A stretch of 64,000 nt of DNA from Methylopila sp. M107 (GTDB taxonomy: Bacteria; Pseudomonadota; Alphaproteobacteria; Rhizobiales; Methylopilaceae), in NCBI RefSeq assembly GCF_000384475.1, contig NZ_ARWB01000001.1:2088176-2152175 (forward strand), read 5' to 3'. Below are positions 8,576 to 16,828 of this stretch, in pieces. Both the position numbers and the translations under genes were made by a program. The notes below the pieces were generated by a model that worked only from the letters and a program-made list of their open reading frames with translations, did not search any database and was not told the origin of the DNA. Positions within the stretch are counted from its first letter, which is position 1, and every line of letters starts with the position of its first letter.

Positions 8576-9421
8576 ATGGACCTTCCCGTCTTCCTTGCCG
8601 TCCTCGCCGCCGCCGCCATGCACGCCGGCTGGAACGCCTGCGTGAAGCTGAAGGTCGAGCCGCTCGCCGCCATGACGCTGATCGCGGGCGGCGCCGGCGT
8701 CATCGCCCTGCCCGCGGCGCTCGCCTTCGGGGCGCCGAGGGCCGAGGCCTGGCCGTGGCTCGCAGCCTCGGCGGCTCTCCATGTCTGCTACTACGTCGCG
8801 CTGTCGAAGGCCTATGAGCGGGCCGACATGGCGCAGGTCTACCCGATCGCGCGCGGCGGGGCGCCGCTGCTCACCGCGAGCGCGGGCGCGCTGCTGCTGG
8901 GCGAGCGCCTGTCGCCCATGCAGGGCGCGGGCGTCGCTGCGCTCGGATCGGCCGTCATGCTGATCGCGCTTGCGGGCCGGCGGAAGGGATCGGCCTTCGA
9001 CGGCCGCGCGCTCGGCTATGCGGGGCTGACCGCGCTCACCATCACGGGCTACACGCTGACCGACGGCATGGGGGCCCGCGCGGCGGGGGACCCCCACGCC
9101 TATTCGGCCGCGCTGTTCGTGATCGACGCCTTTCCGCTCGTCCTGTTCCAGCTGTGGCGCGGCGGCGCCGGCGCGCTCGCGGCGCTGCGCCCGTTCCTGT
9201 GGCAGGGGCTCGCGGGCGGGGCGATGTCGCTCGGCTCCTACTGGATCGCGATCTGGGCCATGACGCTCGCGGCCATCCCGCTGGTCGCCGCGGTGAGGGA
9301 ATCGAGCGTGCTGTTCGCGGCGCTGATCGCGGTCGTGTTCCTGAAGGAGCCGATGCAGTGGAGCCGCTCGATCGCGGCGATCGGCATCGTCTGCGCGCTG
9401 GCGCTGATCCGTCTTGGTTGA
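8576..9421 (+). CDS. EamA/DMT-family transporter
   Basis: A 281-residue hydrophobic protein with about ten predicted membrane segments in two EamA repeats, typical of drug/metabolite transporters that export amino acids or related metabolites. The first repeat includes 'AAAMHAGWNACVKL', and the second ends 'ESSVLFAALIAVVFLKEP', a conserved DMT-family motif near the last helices. It follows ilvA by 151 bp with a repeat between, so co-transcription is uncertain. The substrate cannot be told from sequence. Confidence 0.85.
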   Translation: MDLPVFLAVLAAAAMHAGWNACVKLKVEPLAAMTLIAGGAGVIALPAALAFGAPRAEAWPWLAASAALHVCYYVALSKAYERADMAQVYPIARGGAPLLTASAGALLLGERLSPMQGAGVAALGSAVMLIALAGRRKGSAFDGRALGYAGLTALTITGYTLTDGMGARAAGDPHAYSAALFVIDAFPLVLFQLWRGGAGALAALRPFLWQGLAGGAMSLGSYWIAIWAMTLAAIPLVAAVRESSVLFAALIAVVFLKEPMQWSRSIAAIGIVCALALIRLG

Positions 9422-9578
9422 GAAAAAACGGCATTGATTCCAGGGCTTTGTTCCGAATTTCCGGCCCGTGATTCAAGGGTTTGCAGAACCGGAAAACTGC
9501 CCCATATTAAAAAGCCGACTAACGGTTTTCGACGACGATTCACCCGCCGTTCGAAGCGATGCGGAGGTCTGCGATCGC

Positions 9579-11231
9579 ATGTCCGCGACCCACGTCCTGA
9601 TCGAGCTGCTCGGCGAGATCGCGCTGCTGCTGTGGGGCGTGCATGTCGTCAACAGCGGCGTGCAGCGCGCCTTCGGCAGCGAGCTGCGGCACCTTCTGGG
9701 CGAGGGCCTTAGGAACCGCGGCAAGGCGTTTCTGGCGGGGCTCGGCGTCACGGCGCTGCTGCAATCCTCGACCGCGACCGCGCTGATGATCGCCTCGTTC
9801 AGCGGGGCCGGCGCGGTCGAGCTCGCGCCCGCGCTCGCCATGATGCTGGGCGCCAATGTCGGCACCACGCTGATCGTGCAGCTCGCCTCGTTCGACGTCA
9901 CTTACGTCTTCCCGCTGATCCTGTTCGCGGGCGTCGCGGTCTACCGGCGGGCGCGCTCCAGCATGGTCCGCGACCTCGCTCAGACCGCCGTCGGCTTCGG
10001 CCTGATGCTGCTCGCGCTCCATCTGCTGGTCGAGACGATGCGGCCGATCGAGGCCTCCGCCACGCTGAAGCTGATCTTCGGCGCGATCACGGGCGAGCCG
10101 CTGATCGCCCTCATCGTCGCGGCCGGTCTCGCCTGGGCCGCGCACTCCTCGGTCGCCGCCATGCTGCTGGTGATGTCGTTGGCGGGGGCCGGCGTCGTCA
10201 CGCCCGAAGCCGCGCTCGCCATGGTGCTCGGCTGCAATGTCGGCAGCGCGCTGAACCCGCTGATCGACGCCGTGGGGGCCGAGCCCGCAAAACTGCGCGC
10301 CCCGGTCGGCAACCTCGTCAACCGCCTCGTCGGCGCGGGCCTCGCTTTGCCCTTCGTCGGGCCGATCGCGGCGTGGATGTCGGCGGTGGACCCCGACGCC
10401 GGGCGGCTCGCGGCGAACGCGCACCTCGTCTTCAACCTCGCGACCGCGGCGCTGTTCATCGCGGTGCTGCCGCAGCTCGCGCGGCTGCTGACGCGGCTGT
10501 TTCCCGACCGCCCGCTCGCGAACGACCCGTCGGTCCCGCTCTATCTCGACGAGGCCGCGCTTTCGACGCCCTCGGTCGCGCTCGCCAACGCCGCGCGCGA
10601 GGTGCTGCGCATGGCCGACGTCGTCGAGCAGATGCTGAAGGGCTCGCAAGGCGCTTTCGCAAAGGACGACGTGGGCCGCGTGCTGGCGGTGCGCCGCGCC
10701 GACGACGTGCTCGACACGCTGTTCGACAAGATCCAGCTCTATATCGGCGCGATCGACCATGACCGCTTAAGCGACAAGGAGACGGCGCGCGTTTTCGCGA
10801 CGCTCGCGCTCGCCATCAACCTCGAGCATATCGGCGACATCGTCGACAAGAACCTGATGGAGATGGCGGGCCAGCGCATCAAGGAGAAGCGCCTGCTGCC
10901 GCCGCCGGCGATCCGCCGCATCGAAGAGATGCACGGCCGGCTTTGCGAGCATCTTCGGCTCGCGGTCGCCGTGTTCATGTCGGGCGACGCGACCGCCGCC
11001 CGCAGGCTTGTGGTCGAGAAGGAAAGCTTTCGGGCGCTCGAACGCGAGGCGACGGACCGTCATTTCGCGGAGATGCGCACCGGCCGCCCCGAGCAGATCG
11101 AGATCAGCGCCCTGCAGCTCGACATCACCCGCGACCTGAAGCGCATCGAGGCCCACATCGCCGCGACCGTCTACGGCCTGCTGGAGAAGAACGGCGAGCT
11201 CAGGTCGAGCCGCCTCGCGCCGGTGGCGTGA
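9579..11231 (+). CDS. Na/Pi cotransporter family protein (NptA/YjbB type)
   Basis: 550 residues. The N-terminal ~310 residues form the two inverted PNaS repeats, each with a glutamine/serine-rich re-entrant motif: 'ALLQSSTATALMIASF' and 'AAHSSVAAMLLVMSL', with 'GANVGTTL' and 'GCNVGSAL' following. The C-terminal ~220 residues resemble a PhoU-like helical domain. Such proteins export phosphate with sodium. The ATG at 9579 (with 'ggag' upstream) matches the usual N-terminus; the frame is open further upstream to 9468 but that part is not protein-like. No pho operon genes are adjacent. Confidence 0.85.
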   Translation: MSATHVLIELLGEIALLLWGVHVVNSGVQRAFGSELRHLLGEGLRNRGKAFLAGLGVTALLQSSTATALMIASFSGAGAVELAPALAMMLGANVGTTLIVQLASFDVTYVFPLILFAGVAVYRRARSSMVRDLAQTAVGFGLMLLALHLLVETMRPIEASATLKLIFGAITGEPLIALIVAAGLAWAAHSSVAAMLLVMSLAGAGVVTPEAALAMVLGCNVGSALNPLIDAVGAEPAKLRAPVGNLVNRLVGAGLALPFVGPIAAWMSAVDPDAGRLAANAHLVFNLATAALFIAVLPQLARLLTRLFPDRPLANDPSVPLYLDEAALSTPSVALANAAREVLRMADVVEQMLKGSQGAFAKDDVGRVLAVRRADDVLDTLFDKIQLYIGAIDHDRLSDKETARVFATLALAINLEHIGDIVDKNLMEMAGQRIKEKRLLPPPAIRRIEEMHGRLCEHLRLAVAVFMSGDATAARRLVVEKESFRALEREATDRHFAEMRTGRPEQIEISALQLDITRDLKRIEAHIAATVYGLLEKNGELRSSRLAPVA

Positions 11232-11287
11232 GGGCGCAGGCGGCCGGCGACCCCTTCCGCAGGACTTCGGCGAGTGCGCGGCGCCTG

Positions 11288-11428
11288 TCCCCCTCCCCCT
11301 TGCGGGGAGGGGTTAGGGGTGGGGGTCCCTCAGGATGAAGCGCCCCGCGTCGGCGTAGAGCAGCTTTGCCCAGGAGCTCTGTTCTGAACCACCCCCACCC
11401 CTAACCCCTCCCCGCAAGGGGGAGGGGA
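11288..11428. repeat. Long palindromic element, family B (typical copy)
   Basis: About 140 bp. The left arm 'ccctcccccttgcgggg' continues as 'ggttaggggtgggggt'; the right arm is its inverse. The ~75-bp interior contains 'gcgccccgcgtcggcg', shared with the copies at 18327 and (inverted) 33377. Shared interior sequence, not only shared arms, indicates spread of a unit. Confidence 0.85.
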
Positions 11429-11549
11429 AAAAAGAACGGCGCCTTTCGGGCGGGAGAGGGAATTCGGCGACGTCGCAATCCGCATCTTCCTTGCGCAAGG
11501 AAATCCGCCGCATACAATCCGCGCCTTGCATGGCGAAGCGGGCGACCCG

Positions 11550-12926
11550 ATGACCACCACGCGCGGCGACGCCTGGACCCCTGCGATCGACCCCGCGCGG
11601 CGGCCGCTCTATCTGCAGATCGTCGAGGCGATCGCGGCGGACGTCCGCTCCGGCGCGCTGCGCGAGGGCGACCGGCTGCCGACACAGCGCGCGCTCGCGG
11701 GCGCGATCGGCGTCGACTTCACCACCGTCACCCGCGCCTACGCCGAGGCGCGGCGGCGCAACCTCCTCGACGCCGTCACGGGCCGCGGCTCCTTCGTCGC
11801 GCCGCGCCGGGACCCCGCCGCGCCGCCGCTCGACCTGTCGATGAACATCCCGCCGGCGCCGAAAGGATTGCGCCTCGGCGAGCTGATCTCGCGCGGCGTC
11901 GCTGAGATTTCCGCGCGGTCGAATGTCGACCTGCTGATGTCCTATCACCCCGGCGCAGGCTCGGCGGCCGAGCGCGCGGCCGGCGCGGCGTGGCTCAAGC
12001 GCACGCTCGGCGCGATCGATCCCGAGCGCGTGCTGGTCGCGTCCGGCGCGCAGTCGGCGATCGCGGCGATCCTGTCGAGCGCGGCCGAGCCCGGCGACGC
12101 GGTGCTGTGCGAGCCGATGGTCTATCCGGGCCTGCTCTCGGCCGCGGCGCAACTGCGGCTGGAGGTCGTCACGGTGGCGGCGGATAGCGAGGGCATGCGG
12201 CTGGACGCGCTGGCCGAGGCCTGCCAAGGGCGGCGCCCGCGCGTCCTCTACCTGAACCCCACGATCGGCAACCCCACGACCGTCACCATGCCGGAGAAGC
12301 GGCGGCGCGCGATCGCGTCGCTGGCCGACGCGCATGGCCTGAAGATCCTCGAGGACGACCCCTATTCGCCGCTCGCGCCCGACGCGCCCCCCGCCTTCGC
12401 GACCATCGCGCCCGGCCTCACCTTTCATGTCGCGACGGTCTCCAAATGCCTCGCGCCAGGCCTGCGCACGGCCTTCGTGGTCGCGCCAGGGCCGGTCGAG
12501 CGCGGCCGTCTCGCCGAGGCGCTGCGGGCGATCTCGCTGATGGCGCCGCCGCTGATGACCGCATTGCTCTCCGCGTGGATCCGCGACGGCGTCGCGGACC
12601 AGCTGCTCGCGGGCGTGCGCGAGGAGGCCGCAGCGCGCCAGGCGCTCGCTCGCAAGAGCCTGCCCGGCGCCGCCGCGCACCCGAACGGGCTCCATGTCTG
12701 GCTGCCGCTGCCCGCGCATTGGGACAGGCGCGGCCTCGCCGACCAGGCGCGCGCGCAGGGGCTCGCGGTCACGTCCTCCGACGCGTTCCGCGCCGGCGGC
12801 CCGGCCGCGGAGGCGGTCCGCATCTCGCTCGGCGCCGTGCCCGAGCGCGCGCGGCTCGCCGCGGCGCTGACGACGCTGGCCGAGATCCTGGCCGACGGGC
12901 CGAAGGTCCTGCGCGACATCGTCTGA
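11550..12926 (+). CDS. MocR/PdxR-type regulator: GntR DNA-binding domain fused to an aminotransferase-like domain
   Basis: About 458 residues. The N-terminal GntR winged helix ('PLYLQIVEAIAADVRSGAL', 'LPTQRALAGAIGVDFTTVTRAY') is followed by a fold-type I PLP domain. The PLP Lys is in 'HVATVSKCLAPGLR', with 'YLNPTIGNPT' and 'EDDPYSPLAP' as cofactor-pocket motifs. MocR regulators sense PLP or amino compounds and often control a divergent neighbour, but here the upstream gene is co-directional and ends in a repeat, so the target is unclear. ATG 11550 is chosen over TTG 11526, which lacks a good ribosome site. Confidence 0.88.
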   Translation: MTTTRGDAWTPAIDPARRPLYLQIVEAIAADVRSGALREGDRLPTQRALAGAIGVDFTTVTRAYAEARRRNLLDAVTGRGSFVAPRRDPAAPPLDLSMNIPPAPKGLRLGELISRGVAEISARSNVDLLMSYHPGAGSAAERAAGAAWLKRTLGAIDPERVLVASGAQSAIAAILSSAAEPGDAVLCEPMVYPGLLSAAAQLRLEVVTVAADSEGMRLDALAEACQGRRPRVLYLNPTIGNPTTVTMPEKRRRAIASLADAHGLKILEDDPYSPLAPDAPPAFATIAPGLTFHVATVSKCLAPGLRTAFVVAPGPVERGRLAEALRAISLMAPPLMTALLSAWIRDGVADQLLAGVREEAAARQALARKSLPGAAAHPNGLHVWLPLPAHWDRRGLADQARAQGLAVTSSDAFRAGGPAAEAVRISLGAVPERARLAAALTTLAEILADGPKVLRDIV

Positions 12927-12981
12927 GCGGGCGCCGCGCTCATTTCGCGAATTTTTCAGCGTCGGCGCGGTTTGACGCTTG

Positions 12982-13021
12982 CATCCATCCAACGACCATC
13001 CACATGACATCCATGCGGATG
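12982..13021 (+). promoter_or_regulatory. Candidate operator with phased CATCC repeats
   Basis: CATCC occurs at 12982, 12986, 12997 and 13008, the last three at exactly 11-bp spacing, and is followed by the inverted GGATG at 13017-13021. The array ends at the ribosome site of the CopG gene. Ribbon-helix-helix proteins often bind short tandem sites of this kind and autoregulate. Binding is inferred. Confidence 0.5.
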
Positions 13022-13030
13022 GAGAAACCA

Positions 13031-13444
13031 ATGAGCCTGACCCCGGCGCTGCGTGACAGAGGCGACAGCGAGAAGATCACGGTCAATCTCGGCTATGTCG
13101 ATCTTGGCCGGGTCGACCTGCTGGTGCAGGAAGGTTTCTACTCGAACCGCGCCGACTTCATCCGCACCGCGATCCGCAATCAGCTCGGCGTCCATGGCGA
13201 CGTCGTCTCGCAGTCGATCGCGCGGCACACGCTGGAGCTCGGCCTGCGCGACTACGCCCGCGCCGACCTCGAAGCGGTGCGCGCGGCGGGCGAAACGCTT
13301 CACATCAAGGTCGTGGGCCTCGCCCGCATCGGGCCGGACGTGACGCCGGAGCTCGCGCGCGCGGCCATCGCGTCCATCACCGTGCTCGGCGCGCTTCAGG
13401 CGAGCGCCGAGATCAAGGCGGCTCTCGCCGACCGCATCCATTAG
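13031..13444 (+). CDS. CopG/ribbon-helix-helix transcriptional regulator
   Basis: A 137-residue protein with an N-terminal ribbon-helix-helix: 'KITVNLGYVDLGRVDLLVQ' gives the strand and first helix, and 'YSNRADFIRTAIRNQL' the second helix. The C-terminal part is unassigned and may bind a ligand or oligomerise. It precedes the PHB depolymerase gene by 31 bp on the same strand, an arrangement common in alphaproteobacteria, so it probably controls that gene. ATG 13031 has 'ggag' six bases upstream; in-frame ATGs at 13004, 13013 and 13019 fall inside the repeat array and are less likely. Confidence 0.82.
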   Translation: MSLTPALRDRGDSEKITVNLGYVDLGRVDLLVQEGFYSNRADFIRTAIRNQLGVHGDVVSQSIARHTLELGLRDYARADLEAVRAAGETLHIKVVGLARIGPDVTPELARAAIASITVLGALQASAEIKAALADRIH

Positions 13445-13475
13445 GGCCTTCGCGCCCGCCACGAGGACAAGCACG

Positions 13476-14654
13476 ATGAACGCCGAATTCGCCACGGCCA
13501 TGCGCCGGGCGTCGCAGGAGATGCGCGCCCAAAATCTCACCGAGGCCACGCGTCTCATCCAGCAGGCCCTGAACGGCGGCGGGGCTGGCGCCGCTTCCTC
13601 CGACCGTCGCGACGACCTGCCGTCGTCGACCGCGTCGGGCGATACGGCCAACGGGCCGCAACGCGCCGCAAGCACGAGACTGCCGCTCGGCGAGACGCTG
13701 AAGAAGCTGAAGCTCGGCGGGCTCTCTCGGGACGCCTTCGCCGGACTTCCGGGCATGGCGTCGTCCCGTCTCGGCGCCGCCGCCGCGCCGCCGGTCCCGG
13801 ACGGCGCCCGCTGGGAGAGCCGCGGCTTCACCTGCGCGGCGGGCTCGCGCTCTTATCGGCTCTATGTCCCGGCCTCGGCGCCGGAGCGGCCGCGCGGCCT
13901 GATCGTGATGCTTCATGGCTGCACGCAGAACCCGGACGACTTCGCGGCCGGCACGGCCATGAACGCGGCCGCGGAGCGCCACGGCTTGGCGGTCGCCTAT
14001 CCGGAGCAGACGCGGGGCCACAATCCGAACGCCTGCTGGAACTGGTTCGAACCGAAGGACCAGCGTCGCGACGCCGGCGAGCCCGCCATCCTCGCCGGGC
14101 TGACGCAGGAGATCGTCGCGACGTTCGGGATCGATCCCACAGCCGTGTTCGTCGCGGGTCTCTCGGCCGGCGGCGCGATGGCGGCCGTGATGGCGCAGGC
14201 CTATCCGGAGATCTACGCCGCCGCCGGCGTCCATTCCGGGATTGCGACCAATGTCGCGCGCGACGTCGCCTCGGCCTTCGCGGCGATGCGCGGCGATGCG
14301 GGCGCCGGGGGTCCCCTATCCCGAACGGGACGCGTCACGCGGACCATCGTGTTCCAGGGCGGCGCCGACAGGACCGTGCATCCATCGAATGCGGACCGGA
14401 TTCTGGACGCGGCGACGCCCGCGGCGGCGTCGAGCTCCACGAAACGCGTGGCGGGCGAGAGCGGCGGGCGCGGCGCGACCGTCACGGTCGTGGCCGACCC
14501 GTCGGGCGAGACGCTCGCCGAGCGGTGGCTGGTGGACGGCGCCGGCCATGCATGGTCCGGAGGACGGCCCGGCGGCAGCTATGTCGACCCGACGGGCCCC
14601 GACGCCTCGGCCGAAATGATCCGCTTCTTCCTCGCGGCGCCTCCGGCGCCGTGA
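13476..14654 (+). CDS. PHB depolymerase-family esterase (type 1 catalytic domain)
   Basis: A 392-residue alpha/beta hydrolase of the polyhydroxybutyrate depolymerase/LpqC family. The first ~110 residues form a charged and flexible region ('MRRASQEMRAQNLTEATRLI') without a signal peptide, which argues for a cytoplasmic enzyme. The catalytic part has the oxyanion motif 'MLHGCTQNPDDF', 'CWNWF', the nucleophile elbow 'GLSAGGAM', a likely Asp in 'QGGADRTVHPSN', and the His in 'DGAGHAWSGG'. It would hydrolyse PHB oligomers or other esters. Probably co-transcribed with the CopG regulator upstream. Confidence 0.87.
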   Translation: MNAEFATAMRRASQEMRAQNLTEATRLIQQALNGGGAGAASSDRRDDLPSSTASGDTANGPQRAASTRLPLGETLKKLKLGGLSRDAFAGLPGMASSRLGAAAAPPVPDGARWESRGFTCAAGSRSYRLYVPASAPERPRGLIVMLHGCTQNPDDFAAGTAMNAAAERHGLAVAYPEQTRGHNPNACWNWFEPKDQRRDAGEPAILAGLTQEIVATFGIDPTAVFVAGLSAGGAMAAVMAQAYPEIYAAAGVHSGIATNVARDVASAFAAMRGDAGAGGPLSRTGRVTRTIVFQGGADRTVHPSNADRILDAATPAAASSSTKRVAGESGGRGATVTVVADPSGETLAERWLVDGAGHAWSGGRPGGSYVDPTGPDASAEMIRFFLAAPPAP

Positions 14655-14657
14655 GGG

Positions 14658-15062
14658 TCACCAGCCGGTCTTGTCCTCGGCCTCGCCGAGCTTCACCAGC
14701 CGGGCCTCGGAGGCCTTGTGGTAATACTGGCTGGCGACGAGCCAGCCCTTCAGGGGCCTCAGCGGCGGCAGCAGCGTCACGAGCATGATGGGCAGCGTCG
14801 TGAAGATATGGACCCAGTACGGCGCCTGATAGGCGAGCTCGAGCCACACCGCGAACAATGCCGAGGGCAGGCACGCGAAGGTTATGGCGAAGAAGGCCGG
14901 CCCGTCAGCGGGGTCGGCGTAGGAATAGTCGAGCCCGCAGACCTCGCATTCCGGCTTCAGCTTGAGGAAGCCTTCGAACATGTGGCCTTCGCCGCAGCGC
15001 GGGCAGCGGCCGCGCACGCCGACATTGTAAGGCTCAAGTTTGCGGTAGGTCGTCTCGGACAT
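14658..15062 (-). CDS. DUF983 zinc-ribbon membrane protein
   Basis: 134 residues. An N-terminal zinc ribbon is visible ('CPRCGEG' and 'CEVCGLDY', four cysteines in two CxxC pairs), followed by 'DGPAFFAITF' and two membrane helices ('LPSALFAVWLELAY' and 'HIFTTLPIMLVTLLPPLRPLKGW'). This is the DUF983 architecture; the function is unknown. The start at 15062 is preceded by 'ggaggg' on the coding strand. It ends three bases from the convergent PHB depolymerase. A near-perfect inverted repeat lies upstream in its likely promoter. Confidence 0.85.
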   Translation of the reverse strand: MSETTYRKLEPYNVGVRGRCPRCGEGHMFEGFLKLKPECEVCGLDYSYADPADGPAFFAITFACLPSALFAVWLELAYQAPYWVHIFTTLPIMLVTLLPPLRPLKGWLVASQYYHKASEARLVKLGEAEDKTGW

Positions 15063-15122
15063 GGGCTTCGCTCCCTCCGCCGCGCATGGACGCGCGCTGG
15101 CGACGGATCGATAGACGCAAAC

Positions 15123-15146
15123 GCATACATTGTCAATTTTGTATGC
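15123..15146. promoter_or_regulatory. Inverted repeat, candidate operator upstream of DUF983 gene
   Basis: A perfect 7-bp inverted repeat, GCATACA then 10 bases then TGTATGC, in an AT-rich island 60 bp upstream of the DUF983 start. The ATACA/TGTAT arms resemble sites bound by GntR-family regulators. Which protein binds, if any, is not known. Confidence 0.5.
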
Positions 15147-15440
15147 ATGCATTTTTCGGAATGATTCGACAACCTGCGCGCGGATCCGTCGCGCGCGACG
15201 CTTATTTTTCGGTGCAGCGCAGGACAGAGGGGACGGCGACGTAGTAGGGAAATGGCCCGGCGCTTCGCCGGTATTCAAATGCCGAGCGCCGCCCTGCCCG
15301 GGCCGCTCTCAGATCGTCGGCTCCGCCGACGAAGACCGGCGTCCTGTGCGACGGCGCGGCCGAAAACGCCCCCCTTCGGCCGGGCGGAACTCGCCAGGGC
15401 GCCGGTCGACCGGCTTCCGATTTCGATGACGGATGAGAAA

Positions 15441-15477
15441 GCGGCCGCCGACGGGGGACGTGGACGTCGGCGGCCGC
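15441..15477 (-). terminator. Strong GC-rich hairpin, possible terminator on the minus strand
   Basis: A perfect 13-bp stem (gcggccgccgacg and its inverse, 11-nt loop). Read on the minus strand it is followed by CTTTCTC, only a weak U-tract. It is downstream of the minus-strand gene at 15603. The rest of 15147-15602 holds no gene that can be supported; another short GC stem lies at 15561-15587. Confidence 0.4.
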
Positions 15478-15602
15478 CCCGGCTTCCGGCCTTACAGGCC
15501 GAAAGCCGTCTCCGGATGCGGGTACGAGGGGGCGTGTTCCGCATCCGGCGAAGCGAGCCCGGCGCTCCCCGGGGGACAAGGAGCGCCTCGGGGGGATCGG
15601 GC

Positions 15603-15860
15603 TCAGCCTTCGTTGTCGTTGCCGCTCCAGCTGCGGGGCGCGCGTTCGATCCCTCCTGCGGACGGACCGTTCCAGTCGACGTCGCGGTTGAGCGAGACAG
15701 GCGCTCGGTCGTAGGTCGCGGCGGCGGCGCCGCGGTCGCCGCGTTCCGGCGCCTTCGCGCTCGCGAACGCGTTGGCCGGCGAGGTGGCGGCGCCGGGCGC
15801 GGCGTTCGCGGCGACGGTGGCGAGCATCACGGCGGCGGCGGCGTAAACAATGGATTTCAT
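15603..15860 (-). CDS. Small secreted protein of unknown function
   Basis: 85 residues. A clear Sec signal peptide (Met-Lys start, 'IVYAAAAVMLATVA' core, AxA site around residue 20) is followed by a short, hydrophilic, Ala/Gly/Arg-rich mature part without cysteines. 'aaggaga' precedes the ATG at 15860. No family was recognised. It is divergent from the two-component system at 16100, which could be its regulator by position. A small periplasmic role is all that can be proposed. Confidence 0.6.
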   Translation of the reverse strand: MKSIVYAAAAVMLATVAANAAPGAATSPANAFASAKAPERGDRGAAAATYDRAPVSLNRDVDWNGPSAGGIERAPRSWSGNDNEG

Positions 15861-16099
15861 GGCGATCTCCTTCGTCTCGATTGGCGGGGCGCTTGGCCTA
15901 AAGCCGAGCAACGCCGCGTCATGAGGAAGGTTCTGGACCTCGCCTGTCGCAGAGTTCTGTCAGCGAATACGGGCGTTGGTCGCGCTTTGTCTCGCATCGC
16001 CGGATCTGGGACATTTCGATACACTTTTTCTGCGGCGGCGGACCGGCGGGAGGCGTAGGGTATGGGGGTGGACAACCAGCATTCGCGCGCCATGCATCT

Positions 16100-16828
16100 G
16101 TGATGACACTCGACGCCCAGCCCCATATCGCCGTCGTCGACGACCATCGCGACATCCGCGACCTCGTCGGAAAATATCTCGCCCAGCACGGCTATCGCGT
16201 GAGCCAGGCCGAGAGCGCGGCCGCGTTCCGCCGGCTGCAGGAGAAGAACGGCATCGATCTCGTGGTGCTCGACGTCATGATGCCGGGCGAGGACGGGCTG
16301 TCGCTCTGCCGCGACCTGCGCTCCACGACCAACCTCCCGGTCATCATGCTGACCGCGATGGCCGAGGACACCGACCGGATCGTCGGCCTCGAGATCGGCG
16401 CAGACGACTATGTGACAAAGCCGTTCAACCCGCGAGAACTGCTCGCGCGCGTCAAAGCCGTCCTGCGGCGGGTGCAGAGCCTGCCGCCGCAGCGCGCGAC
16501 CCCGAAGGCGAAGGAGATCCGCTTCGACCGCTGGCTGCTCAACGTCGGGCGCCGCGAGCTCGTCGACGACGCAGGCGTCGGCGTGCCGCTGTCGACCGCC
16601 GAATTCCGGCTGCTGTCGGTGTTCCTCGACCATGCCGGCCTCGTGCTGACGCGTGACCAGCTGCTCGACCTCACGGTCGGGCGGACCGCCGACCCGTTCG
16701 ACCGTGCGATCGACAACCAGGTCAGCCGCCTGCGCAAGAAGATCGAGATCGACCCGCGCACGCCCGCGCTGATCAAGACCCATTGGGGCGGCGGCTACAG
16801 CTTTTCGGCGGAGGTCGCCGAGGCATGA
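16100..16828 (+). CDS. OmpR-family response regulator
   Basis: 242 residues. The receiver domain spans about residues 8-122, with acidic pocket 'VVDDH', phosphoacceptor Asp in 'VVLDVMMPGEDG', Thr in 'IMLTAMAED', and Lys in 'DDYVTKPFNPREL'. The C-terminal winged helix ends 'LRKKIEIDPRTPALIKTHWGGGYSF', the typical OmpR-type close. The start is GTG 16100 or ATG 16103. The last four bases overlap the start of the histidine kinase (ATGA), so the pair is translationally coupled. The stimulus and regulon are unknown. Confidence 0.92.
   Translation: MMTLDAQPHIAVVDDHRDIRDLVGKYLAQHGYRVSQAESAAAFRRLQEKNGIDLVVLDVMMPGEDGLSLCRDLRSTTNLPVIMLTAMAEDTDRIVGLEIGADDYVTKPFNPRELLARVKAVLRRVQSLPPQRATPKAKEIRFDRWLLNVGRRELVDDAGVGVPLSTAEFRLLSVFLDHAGLVLTRDQLLDLTVGRTADPFDRAIDNQVSRLRKKIEIDPRTPALIKTHWGGGYSFSAEVAEA

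Noticed and set aside
9468-9578. ATT/ATG-like upstream extension of the Na/Pi cotransporter gene
   Set aside because: The translation before 9579 is not membrane-protein-like and a ribosome site precedes the ATG at 9579.
11313-13031. A 572-codon minus-strand frame over the MocR gene
   Set aside because: Antisense to a well-supported GntR-aminotransferase gene, Arg-rich low-complexity translation, and it runs through a repeat.
15252-16058. A 268-codon plus-strand frame
   Set aside because: It crosses a hairpin and is antisense to the small secreted protein gene at 15603, which has a signal peptide and ribosome site; no recognisable domain.
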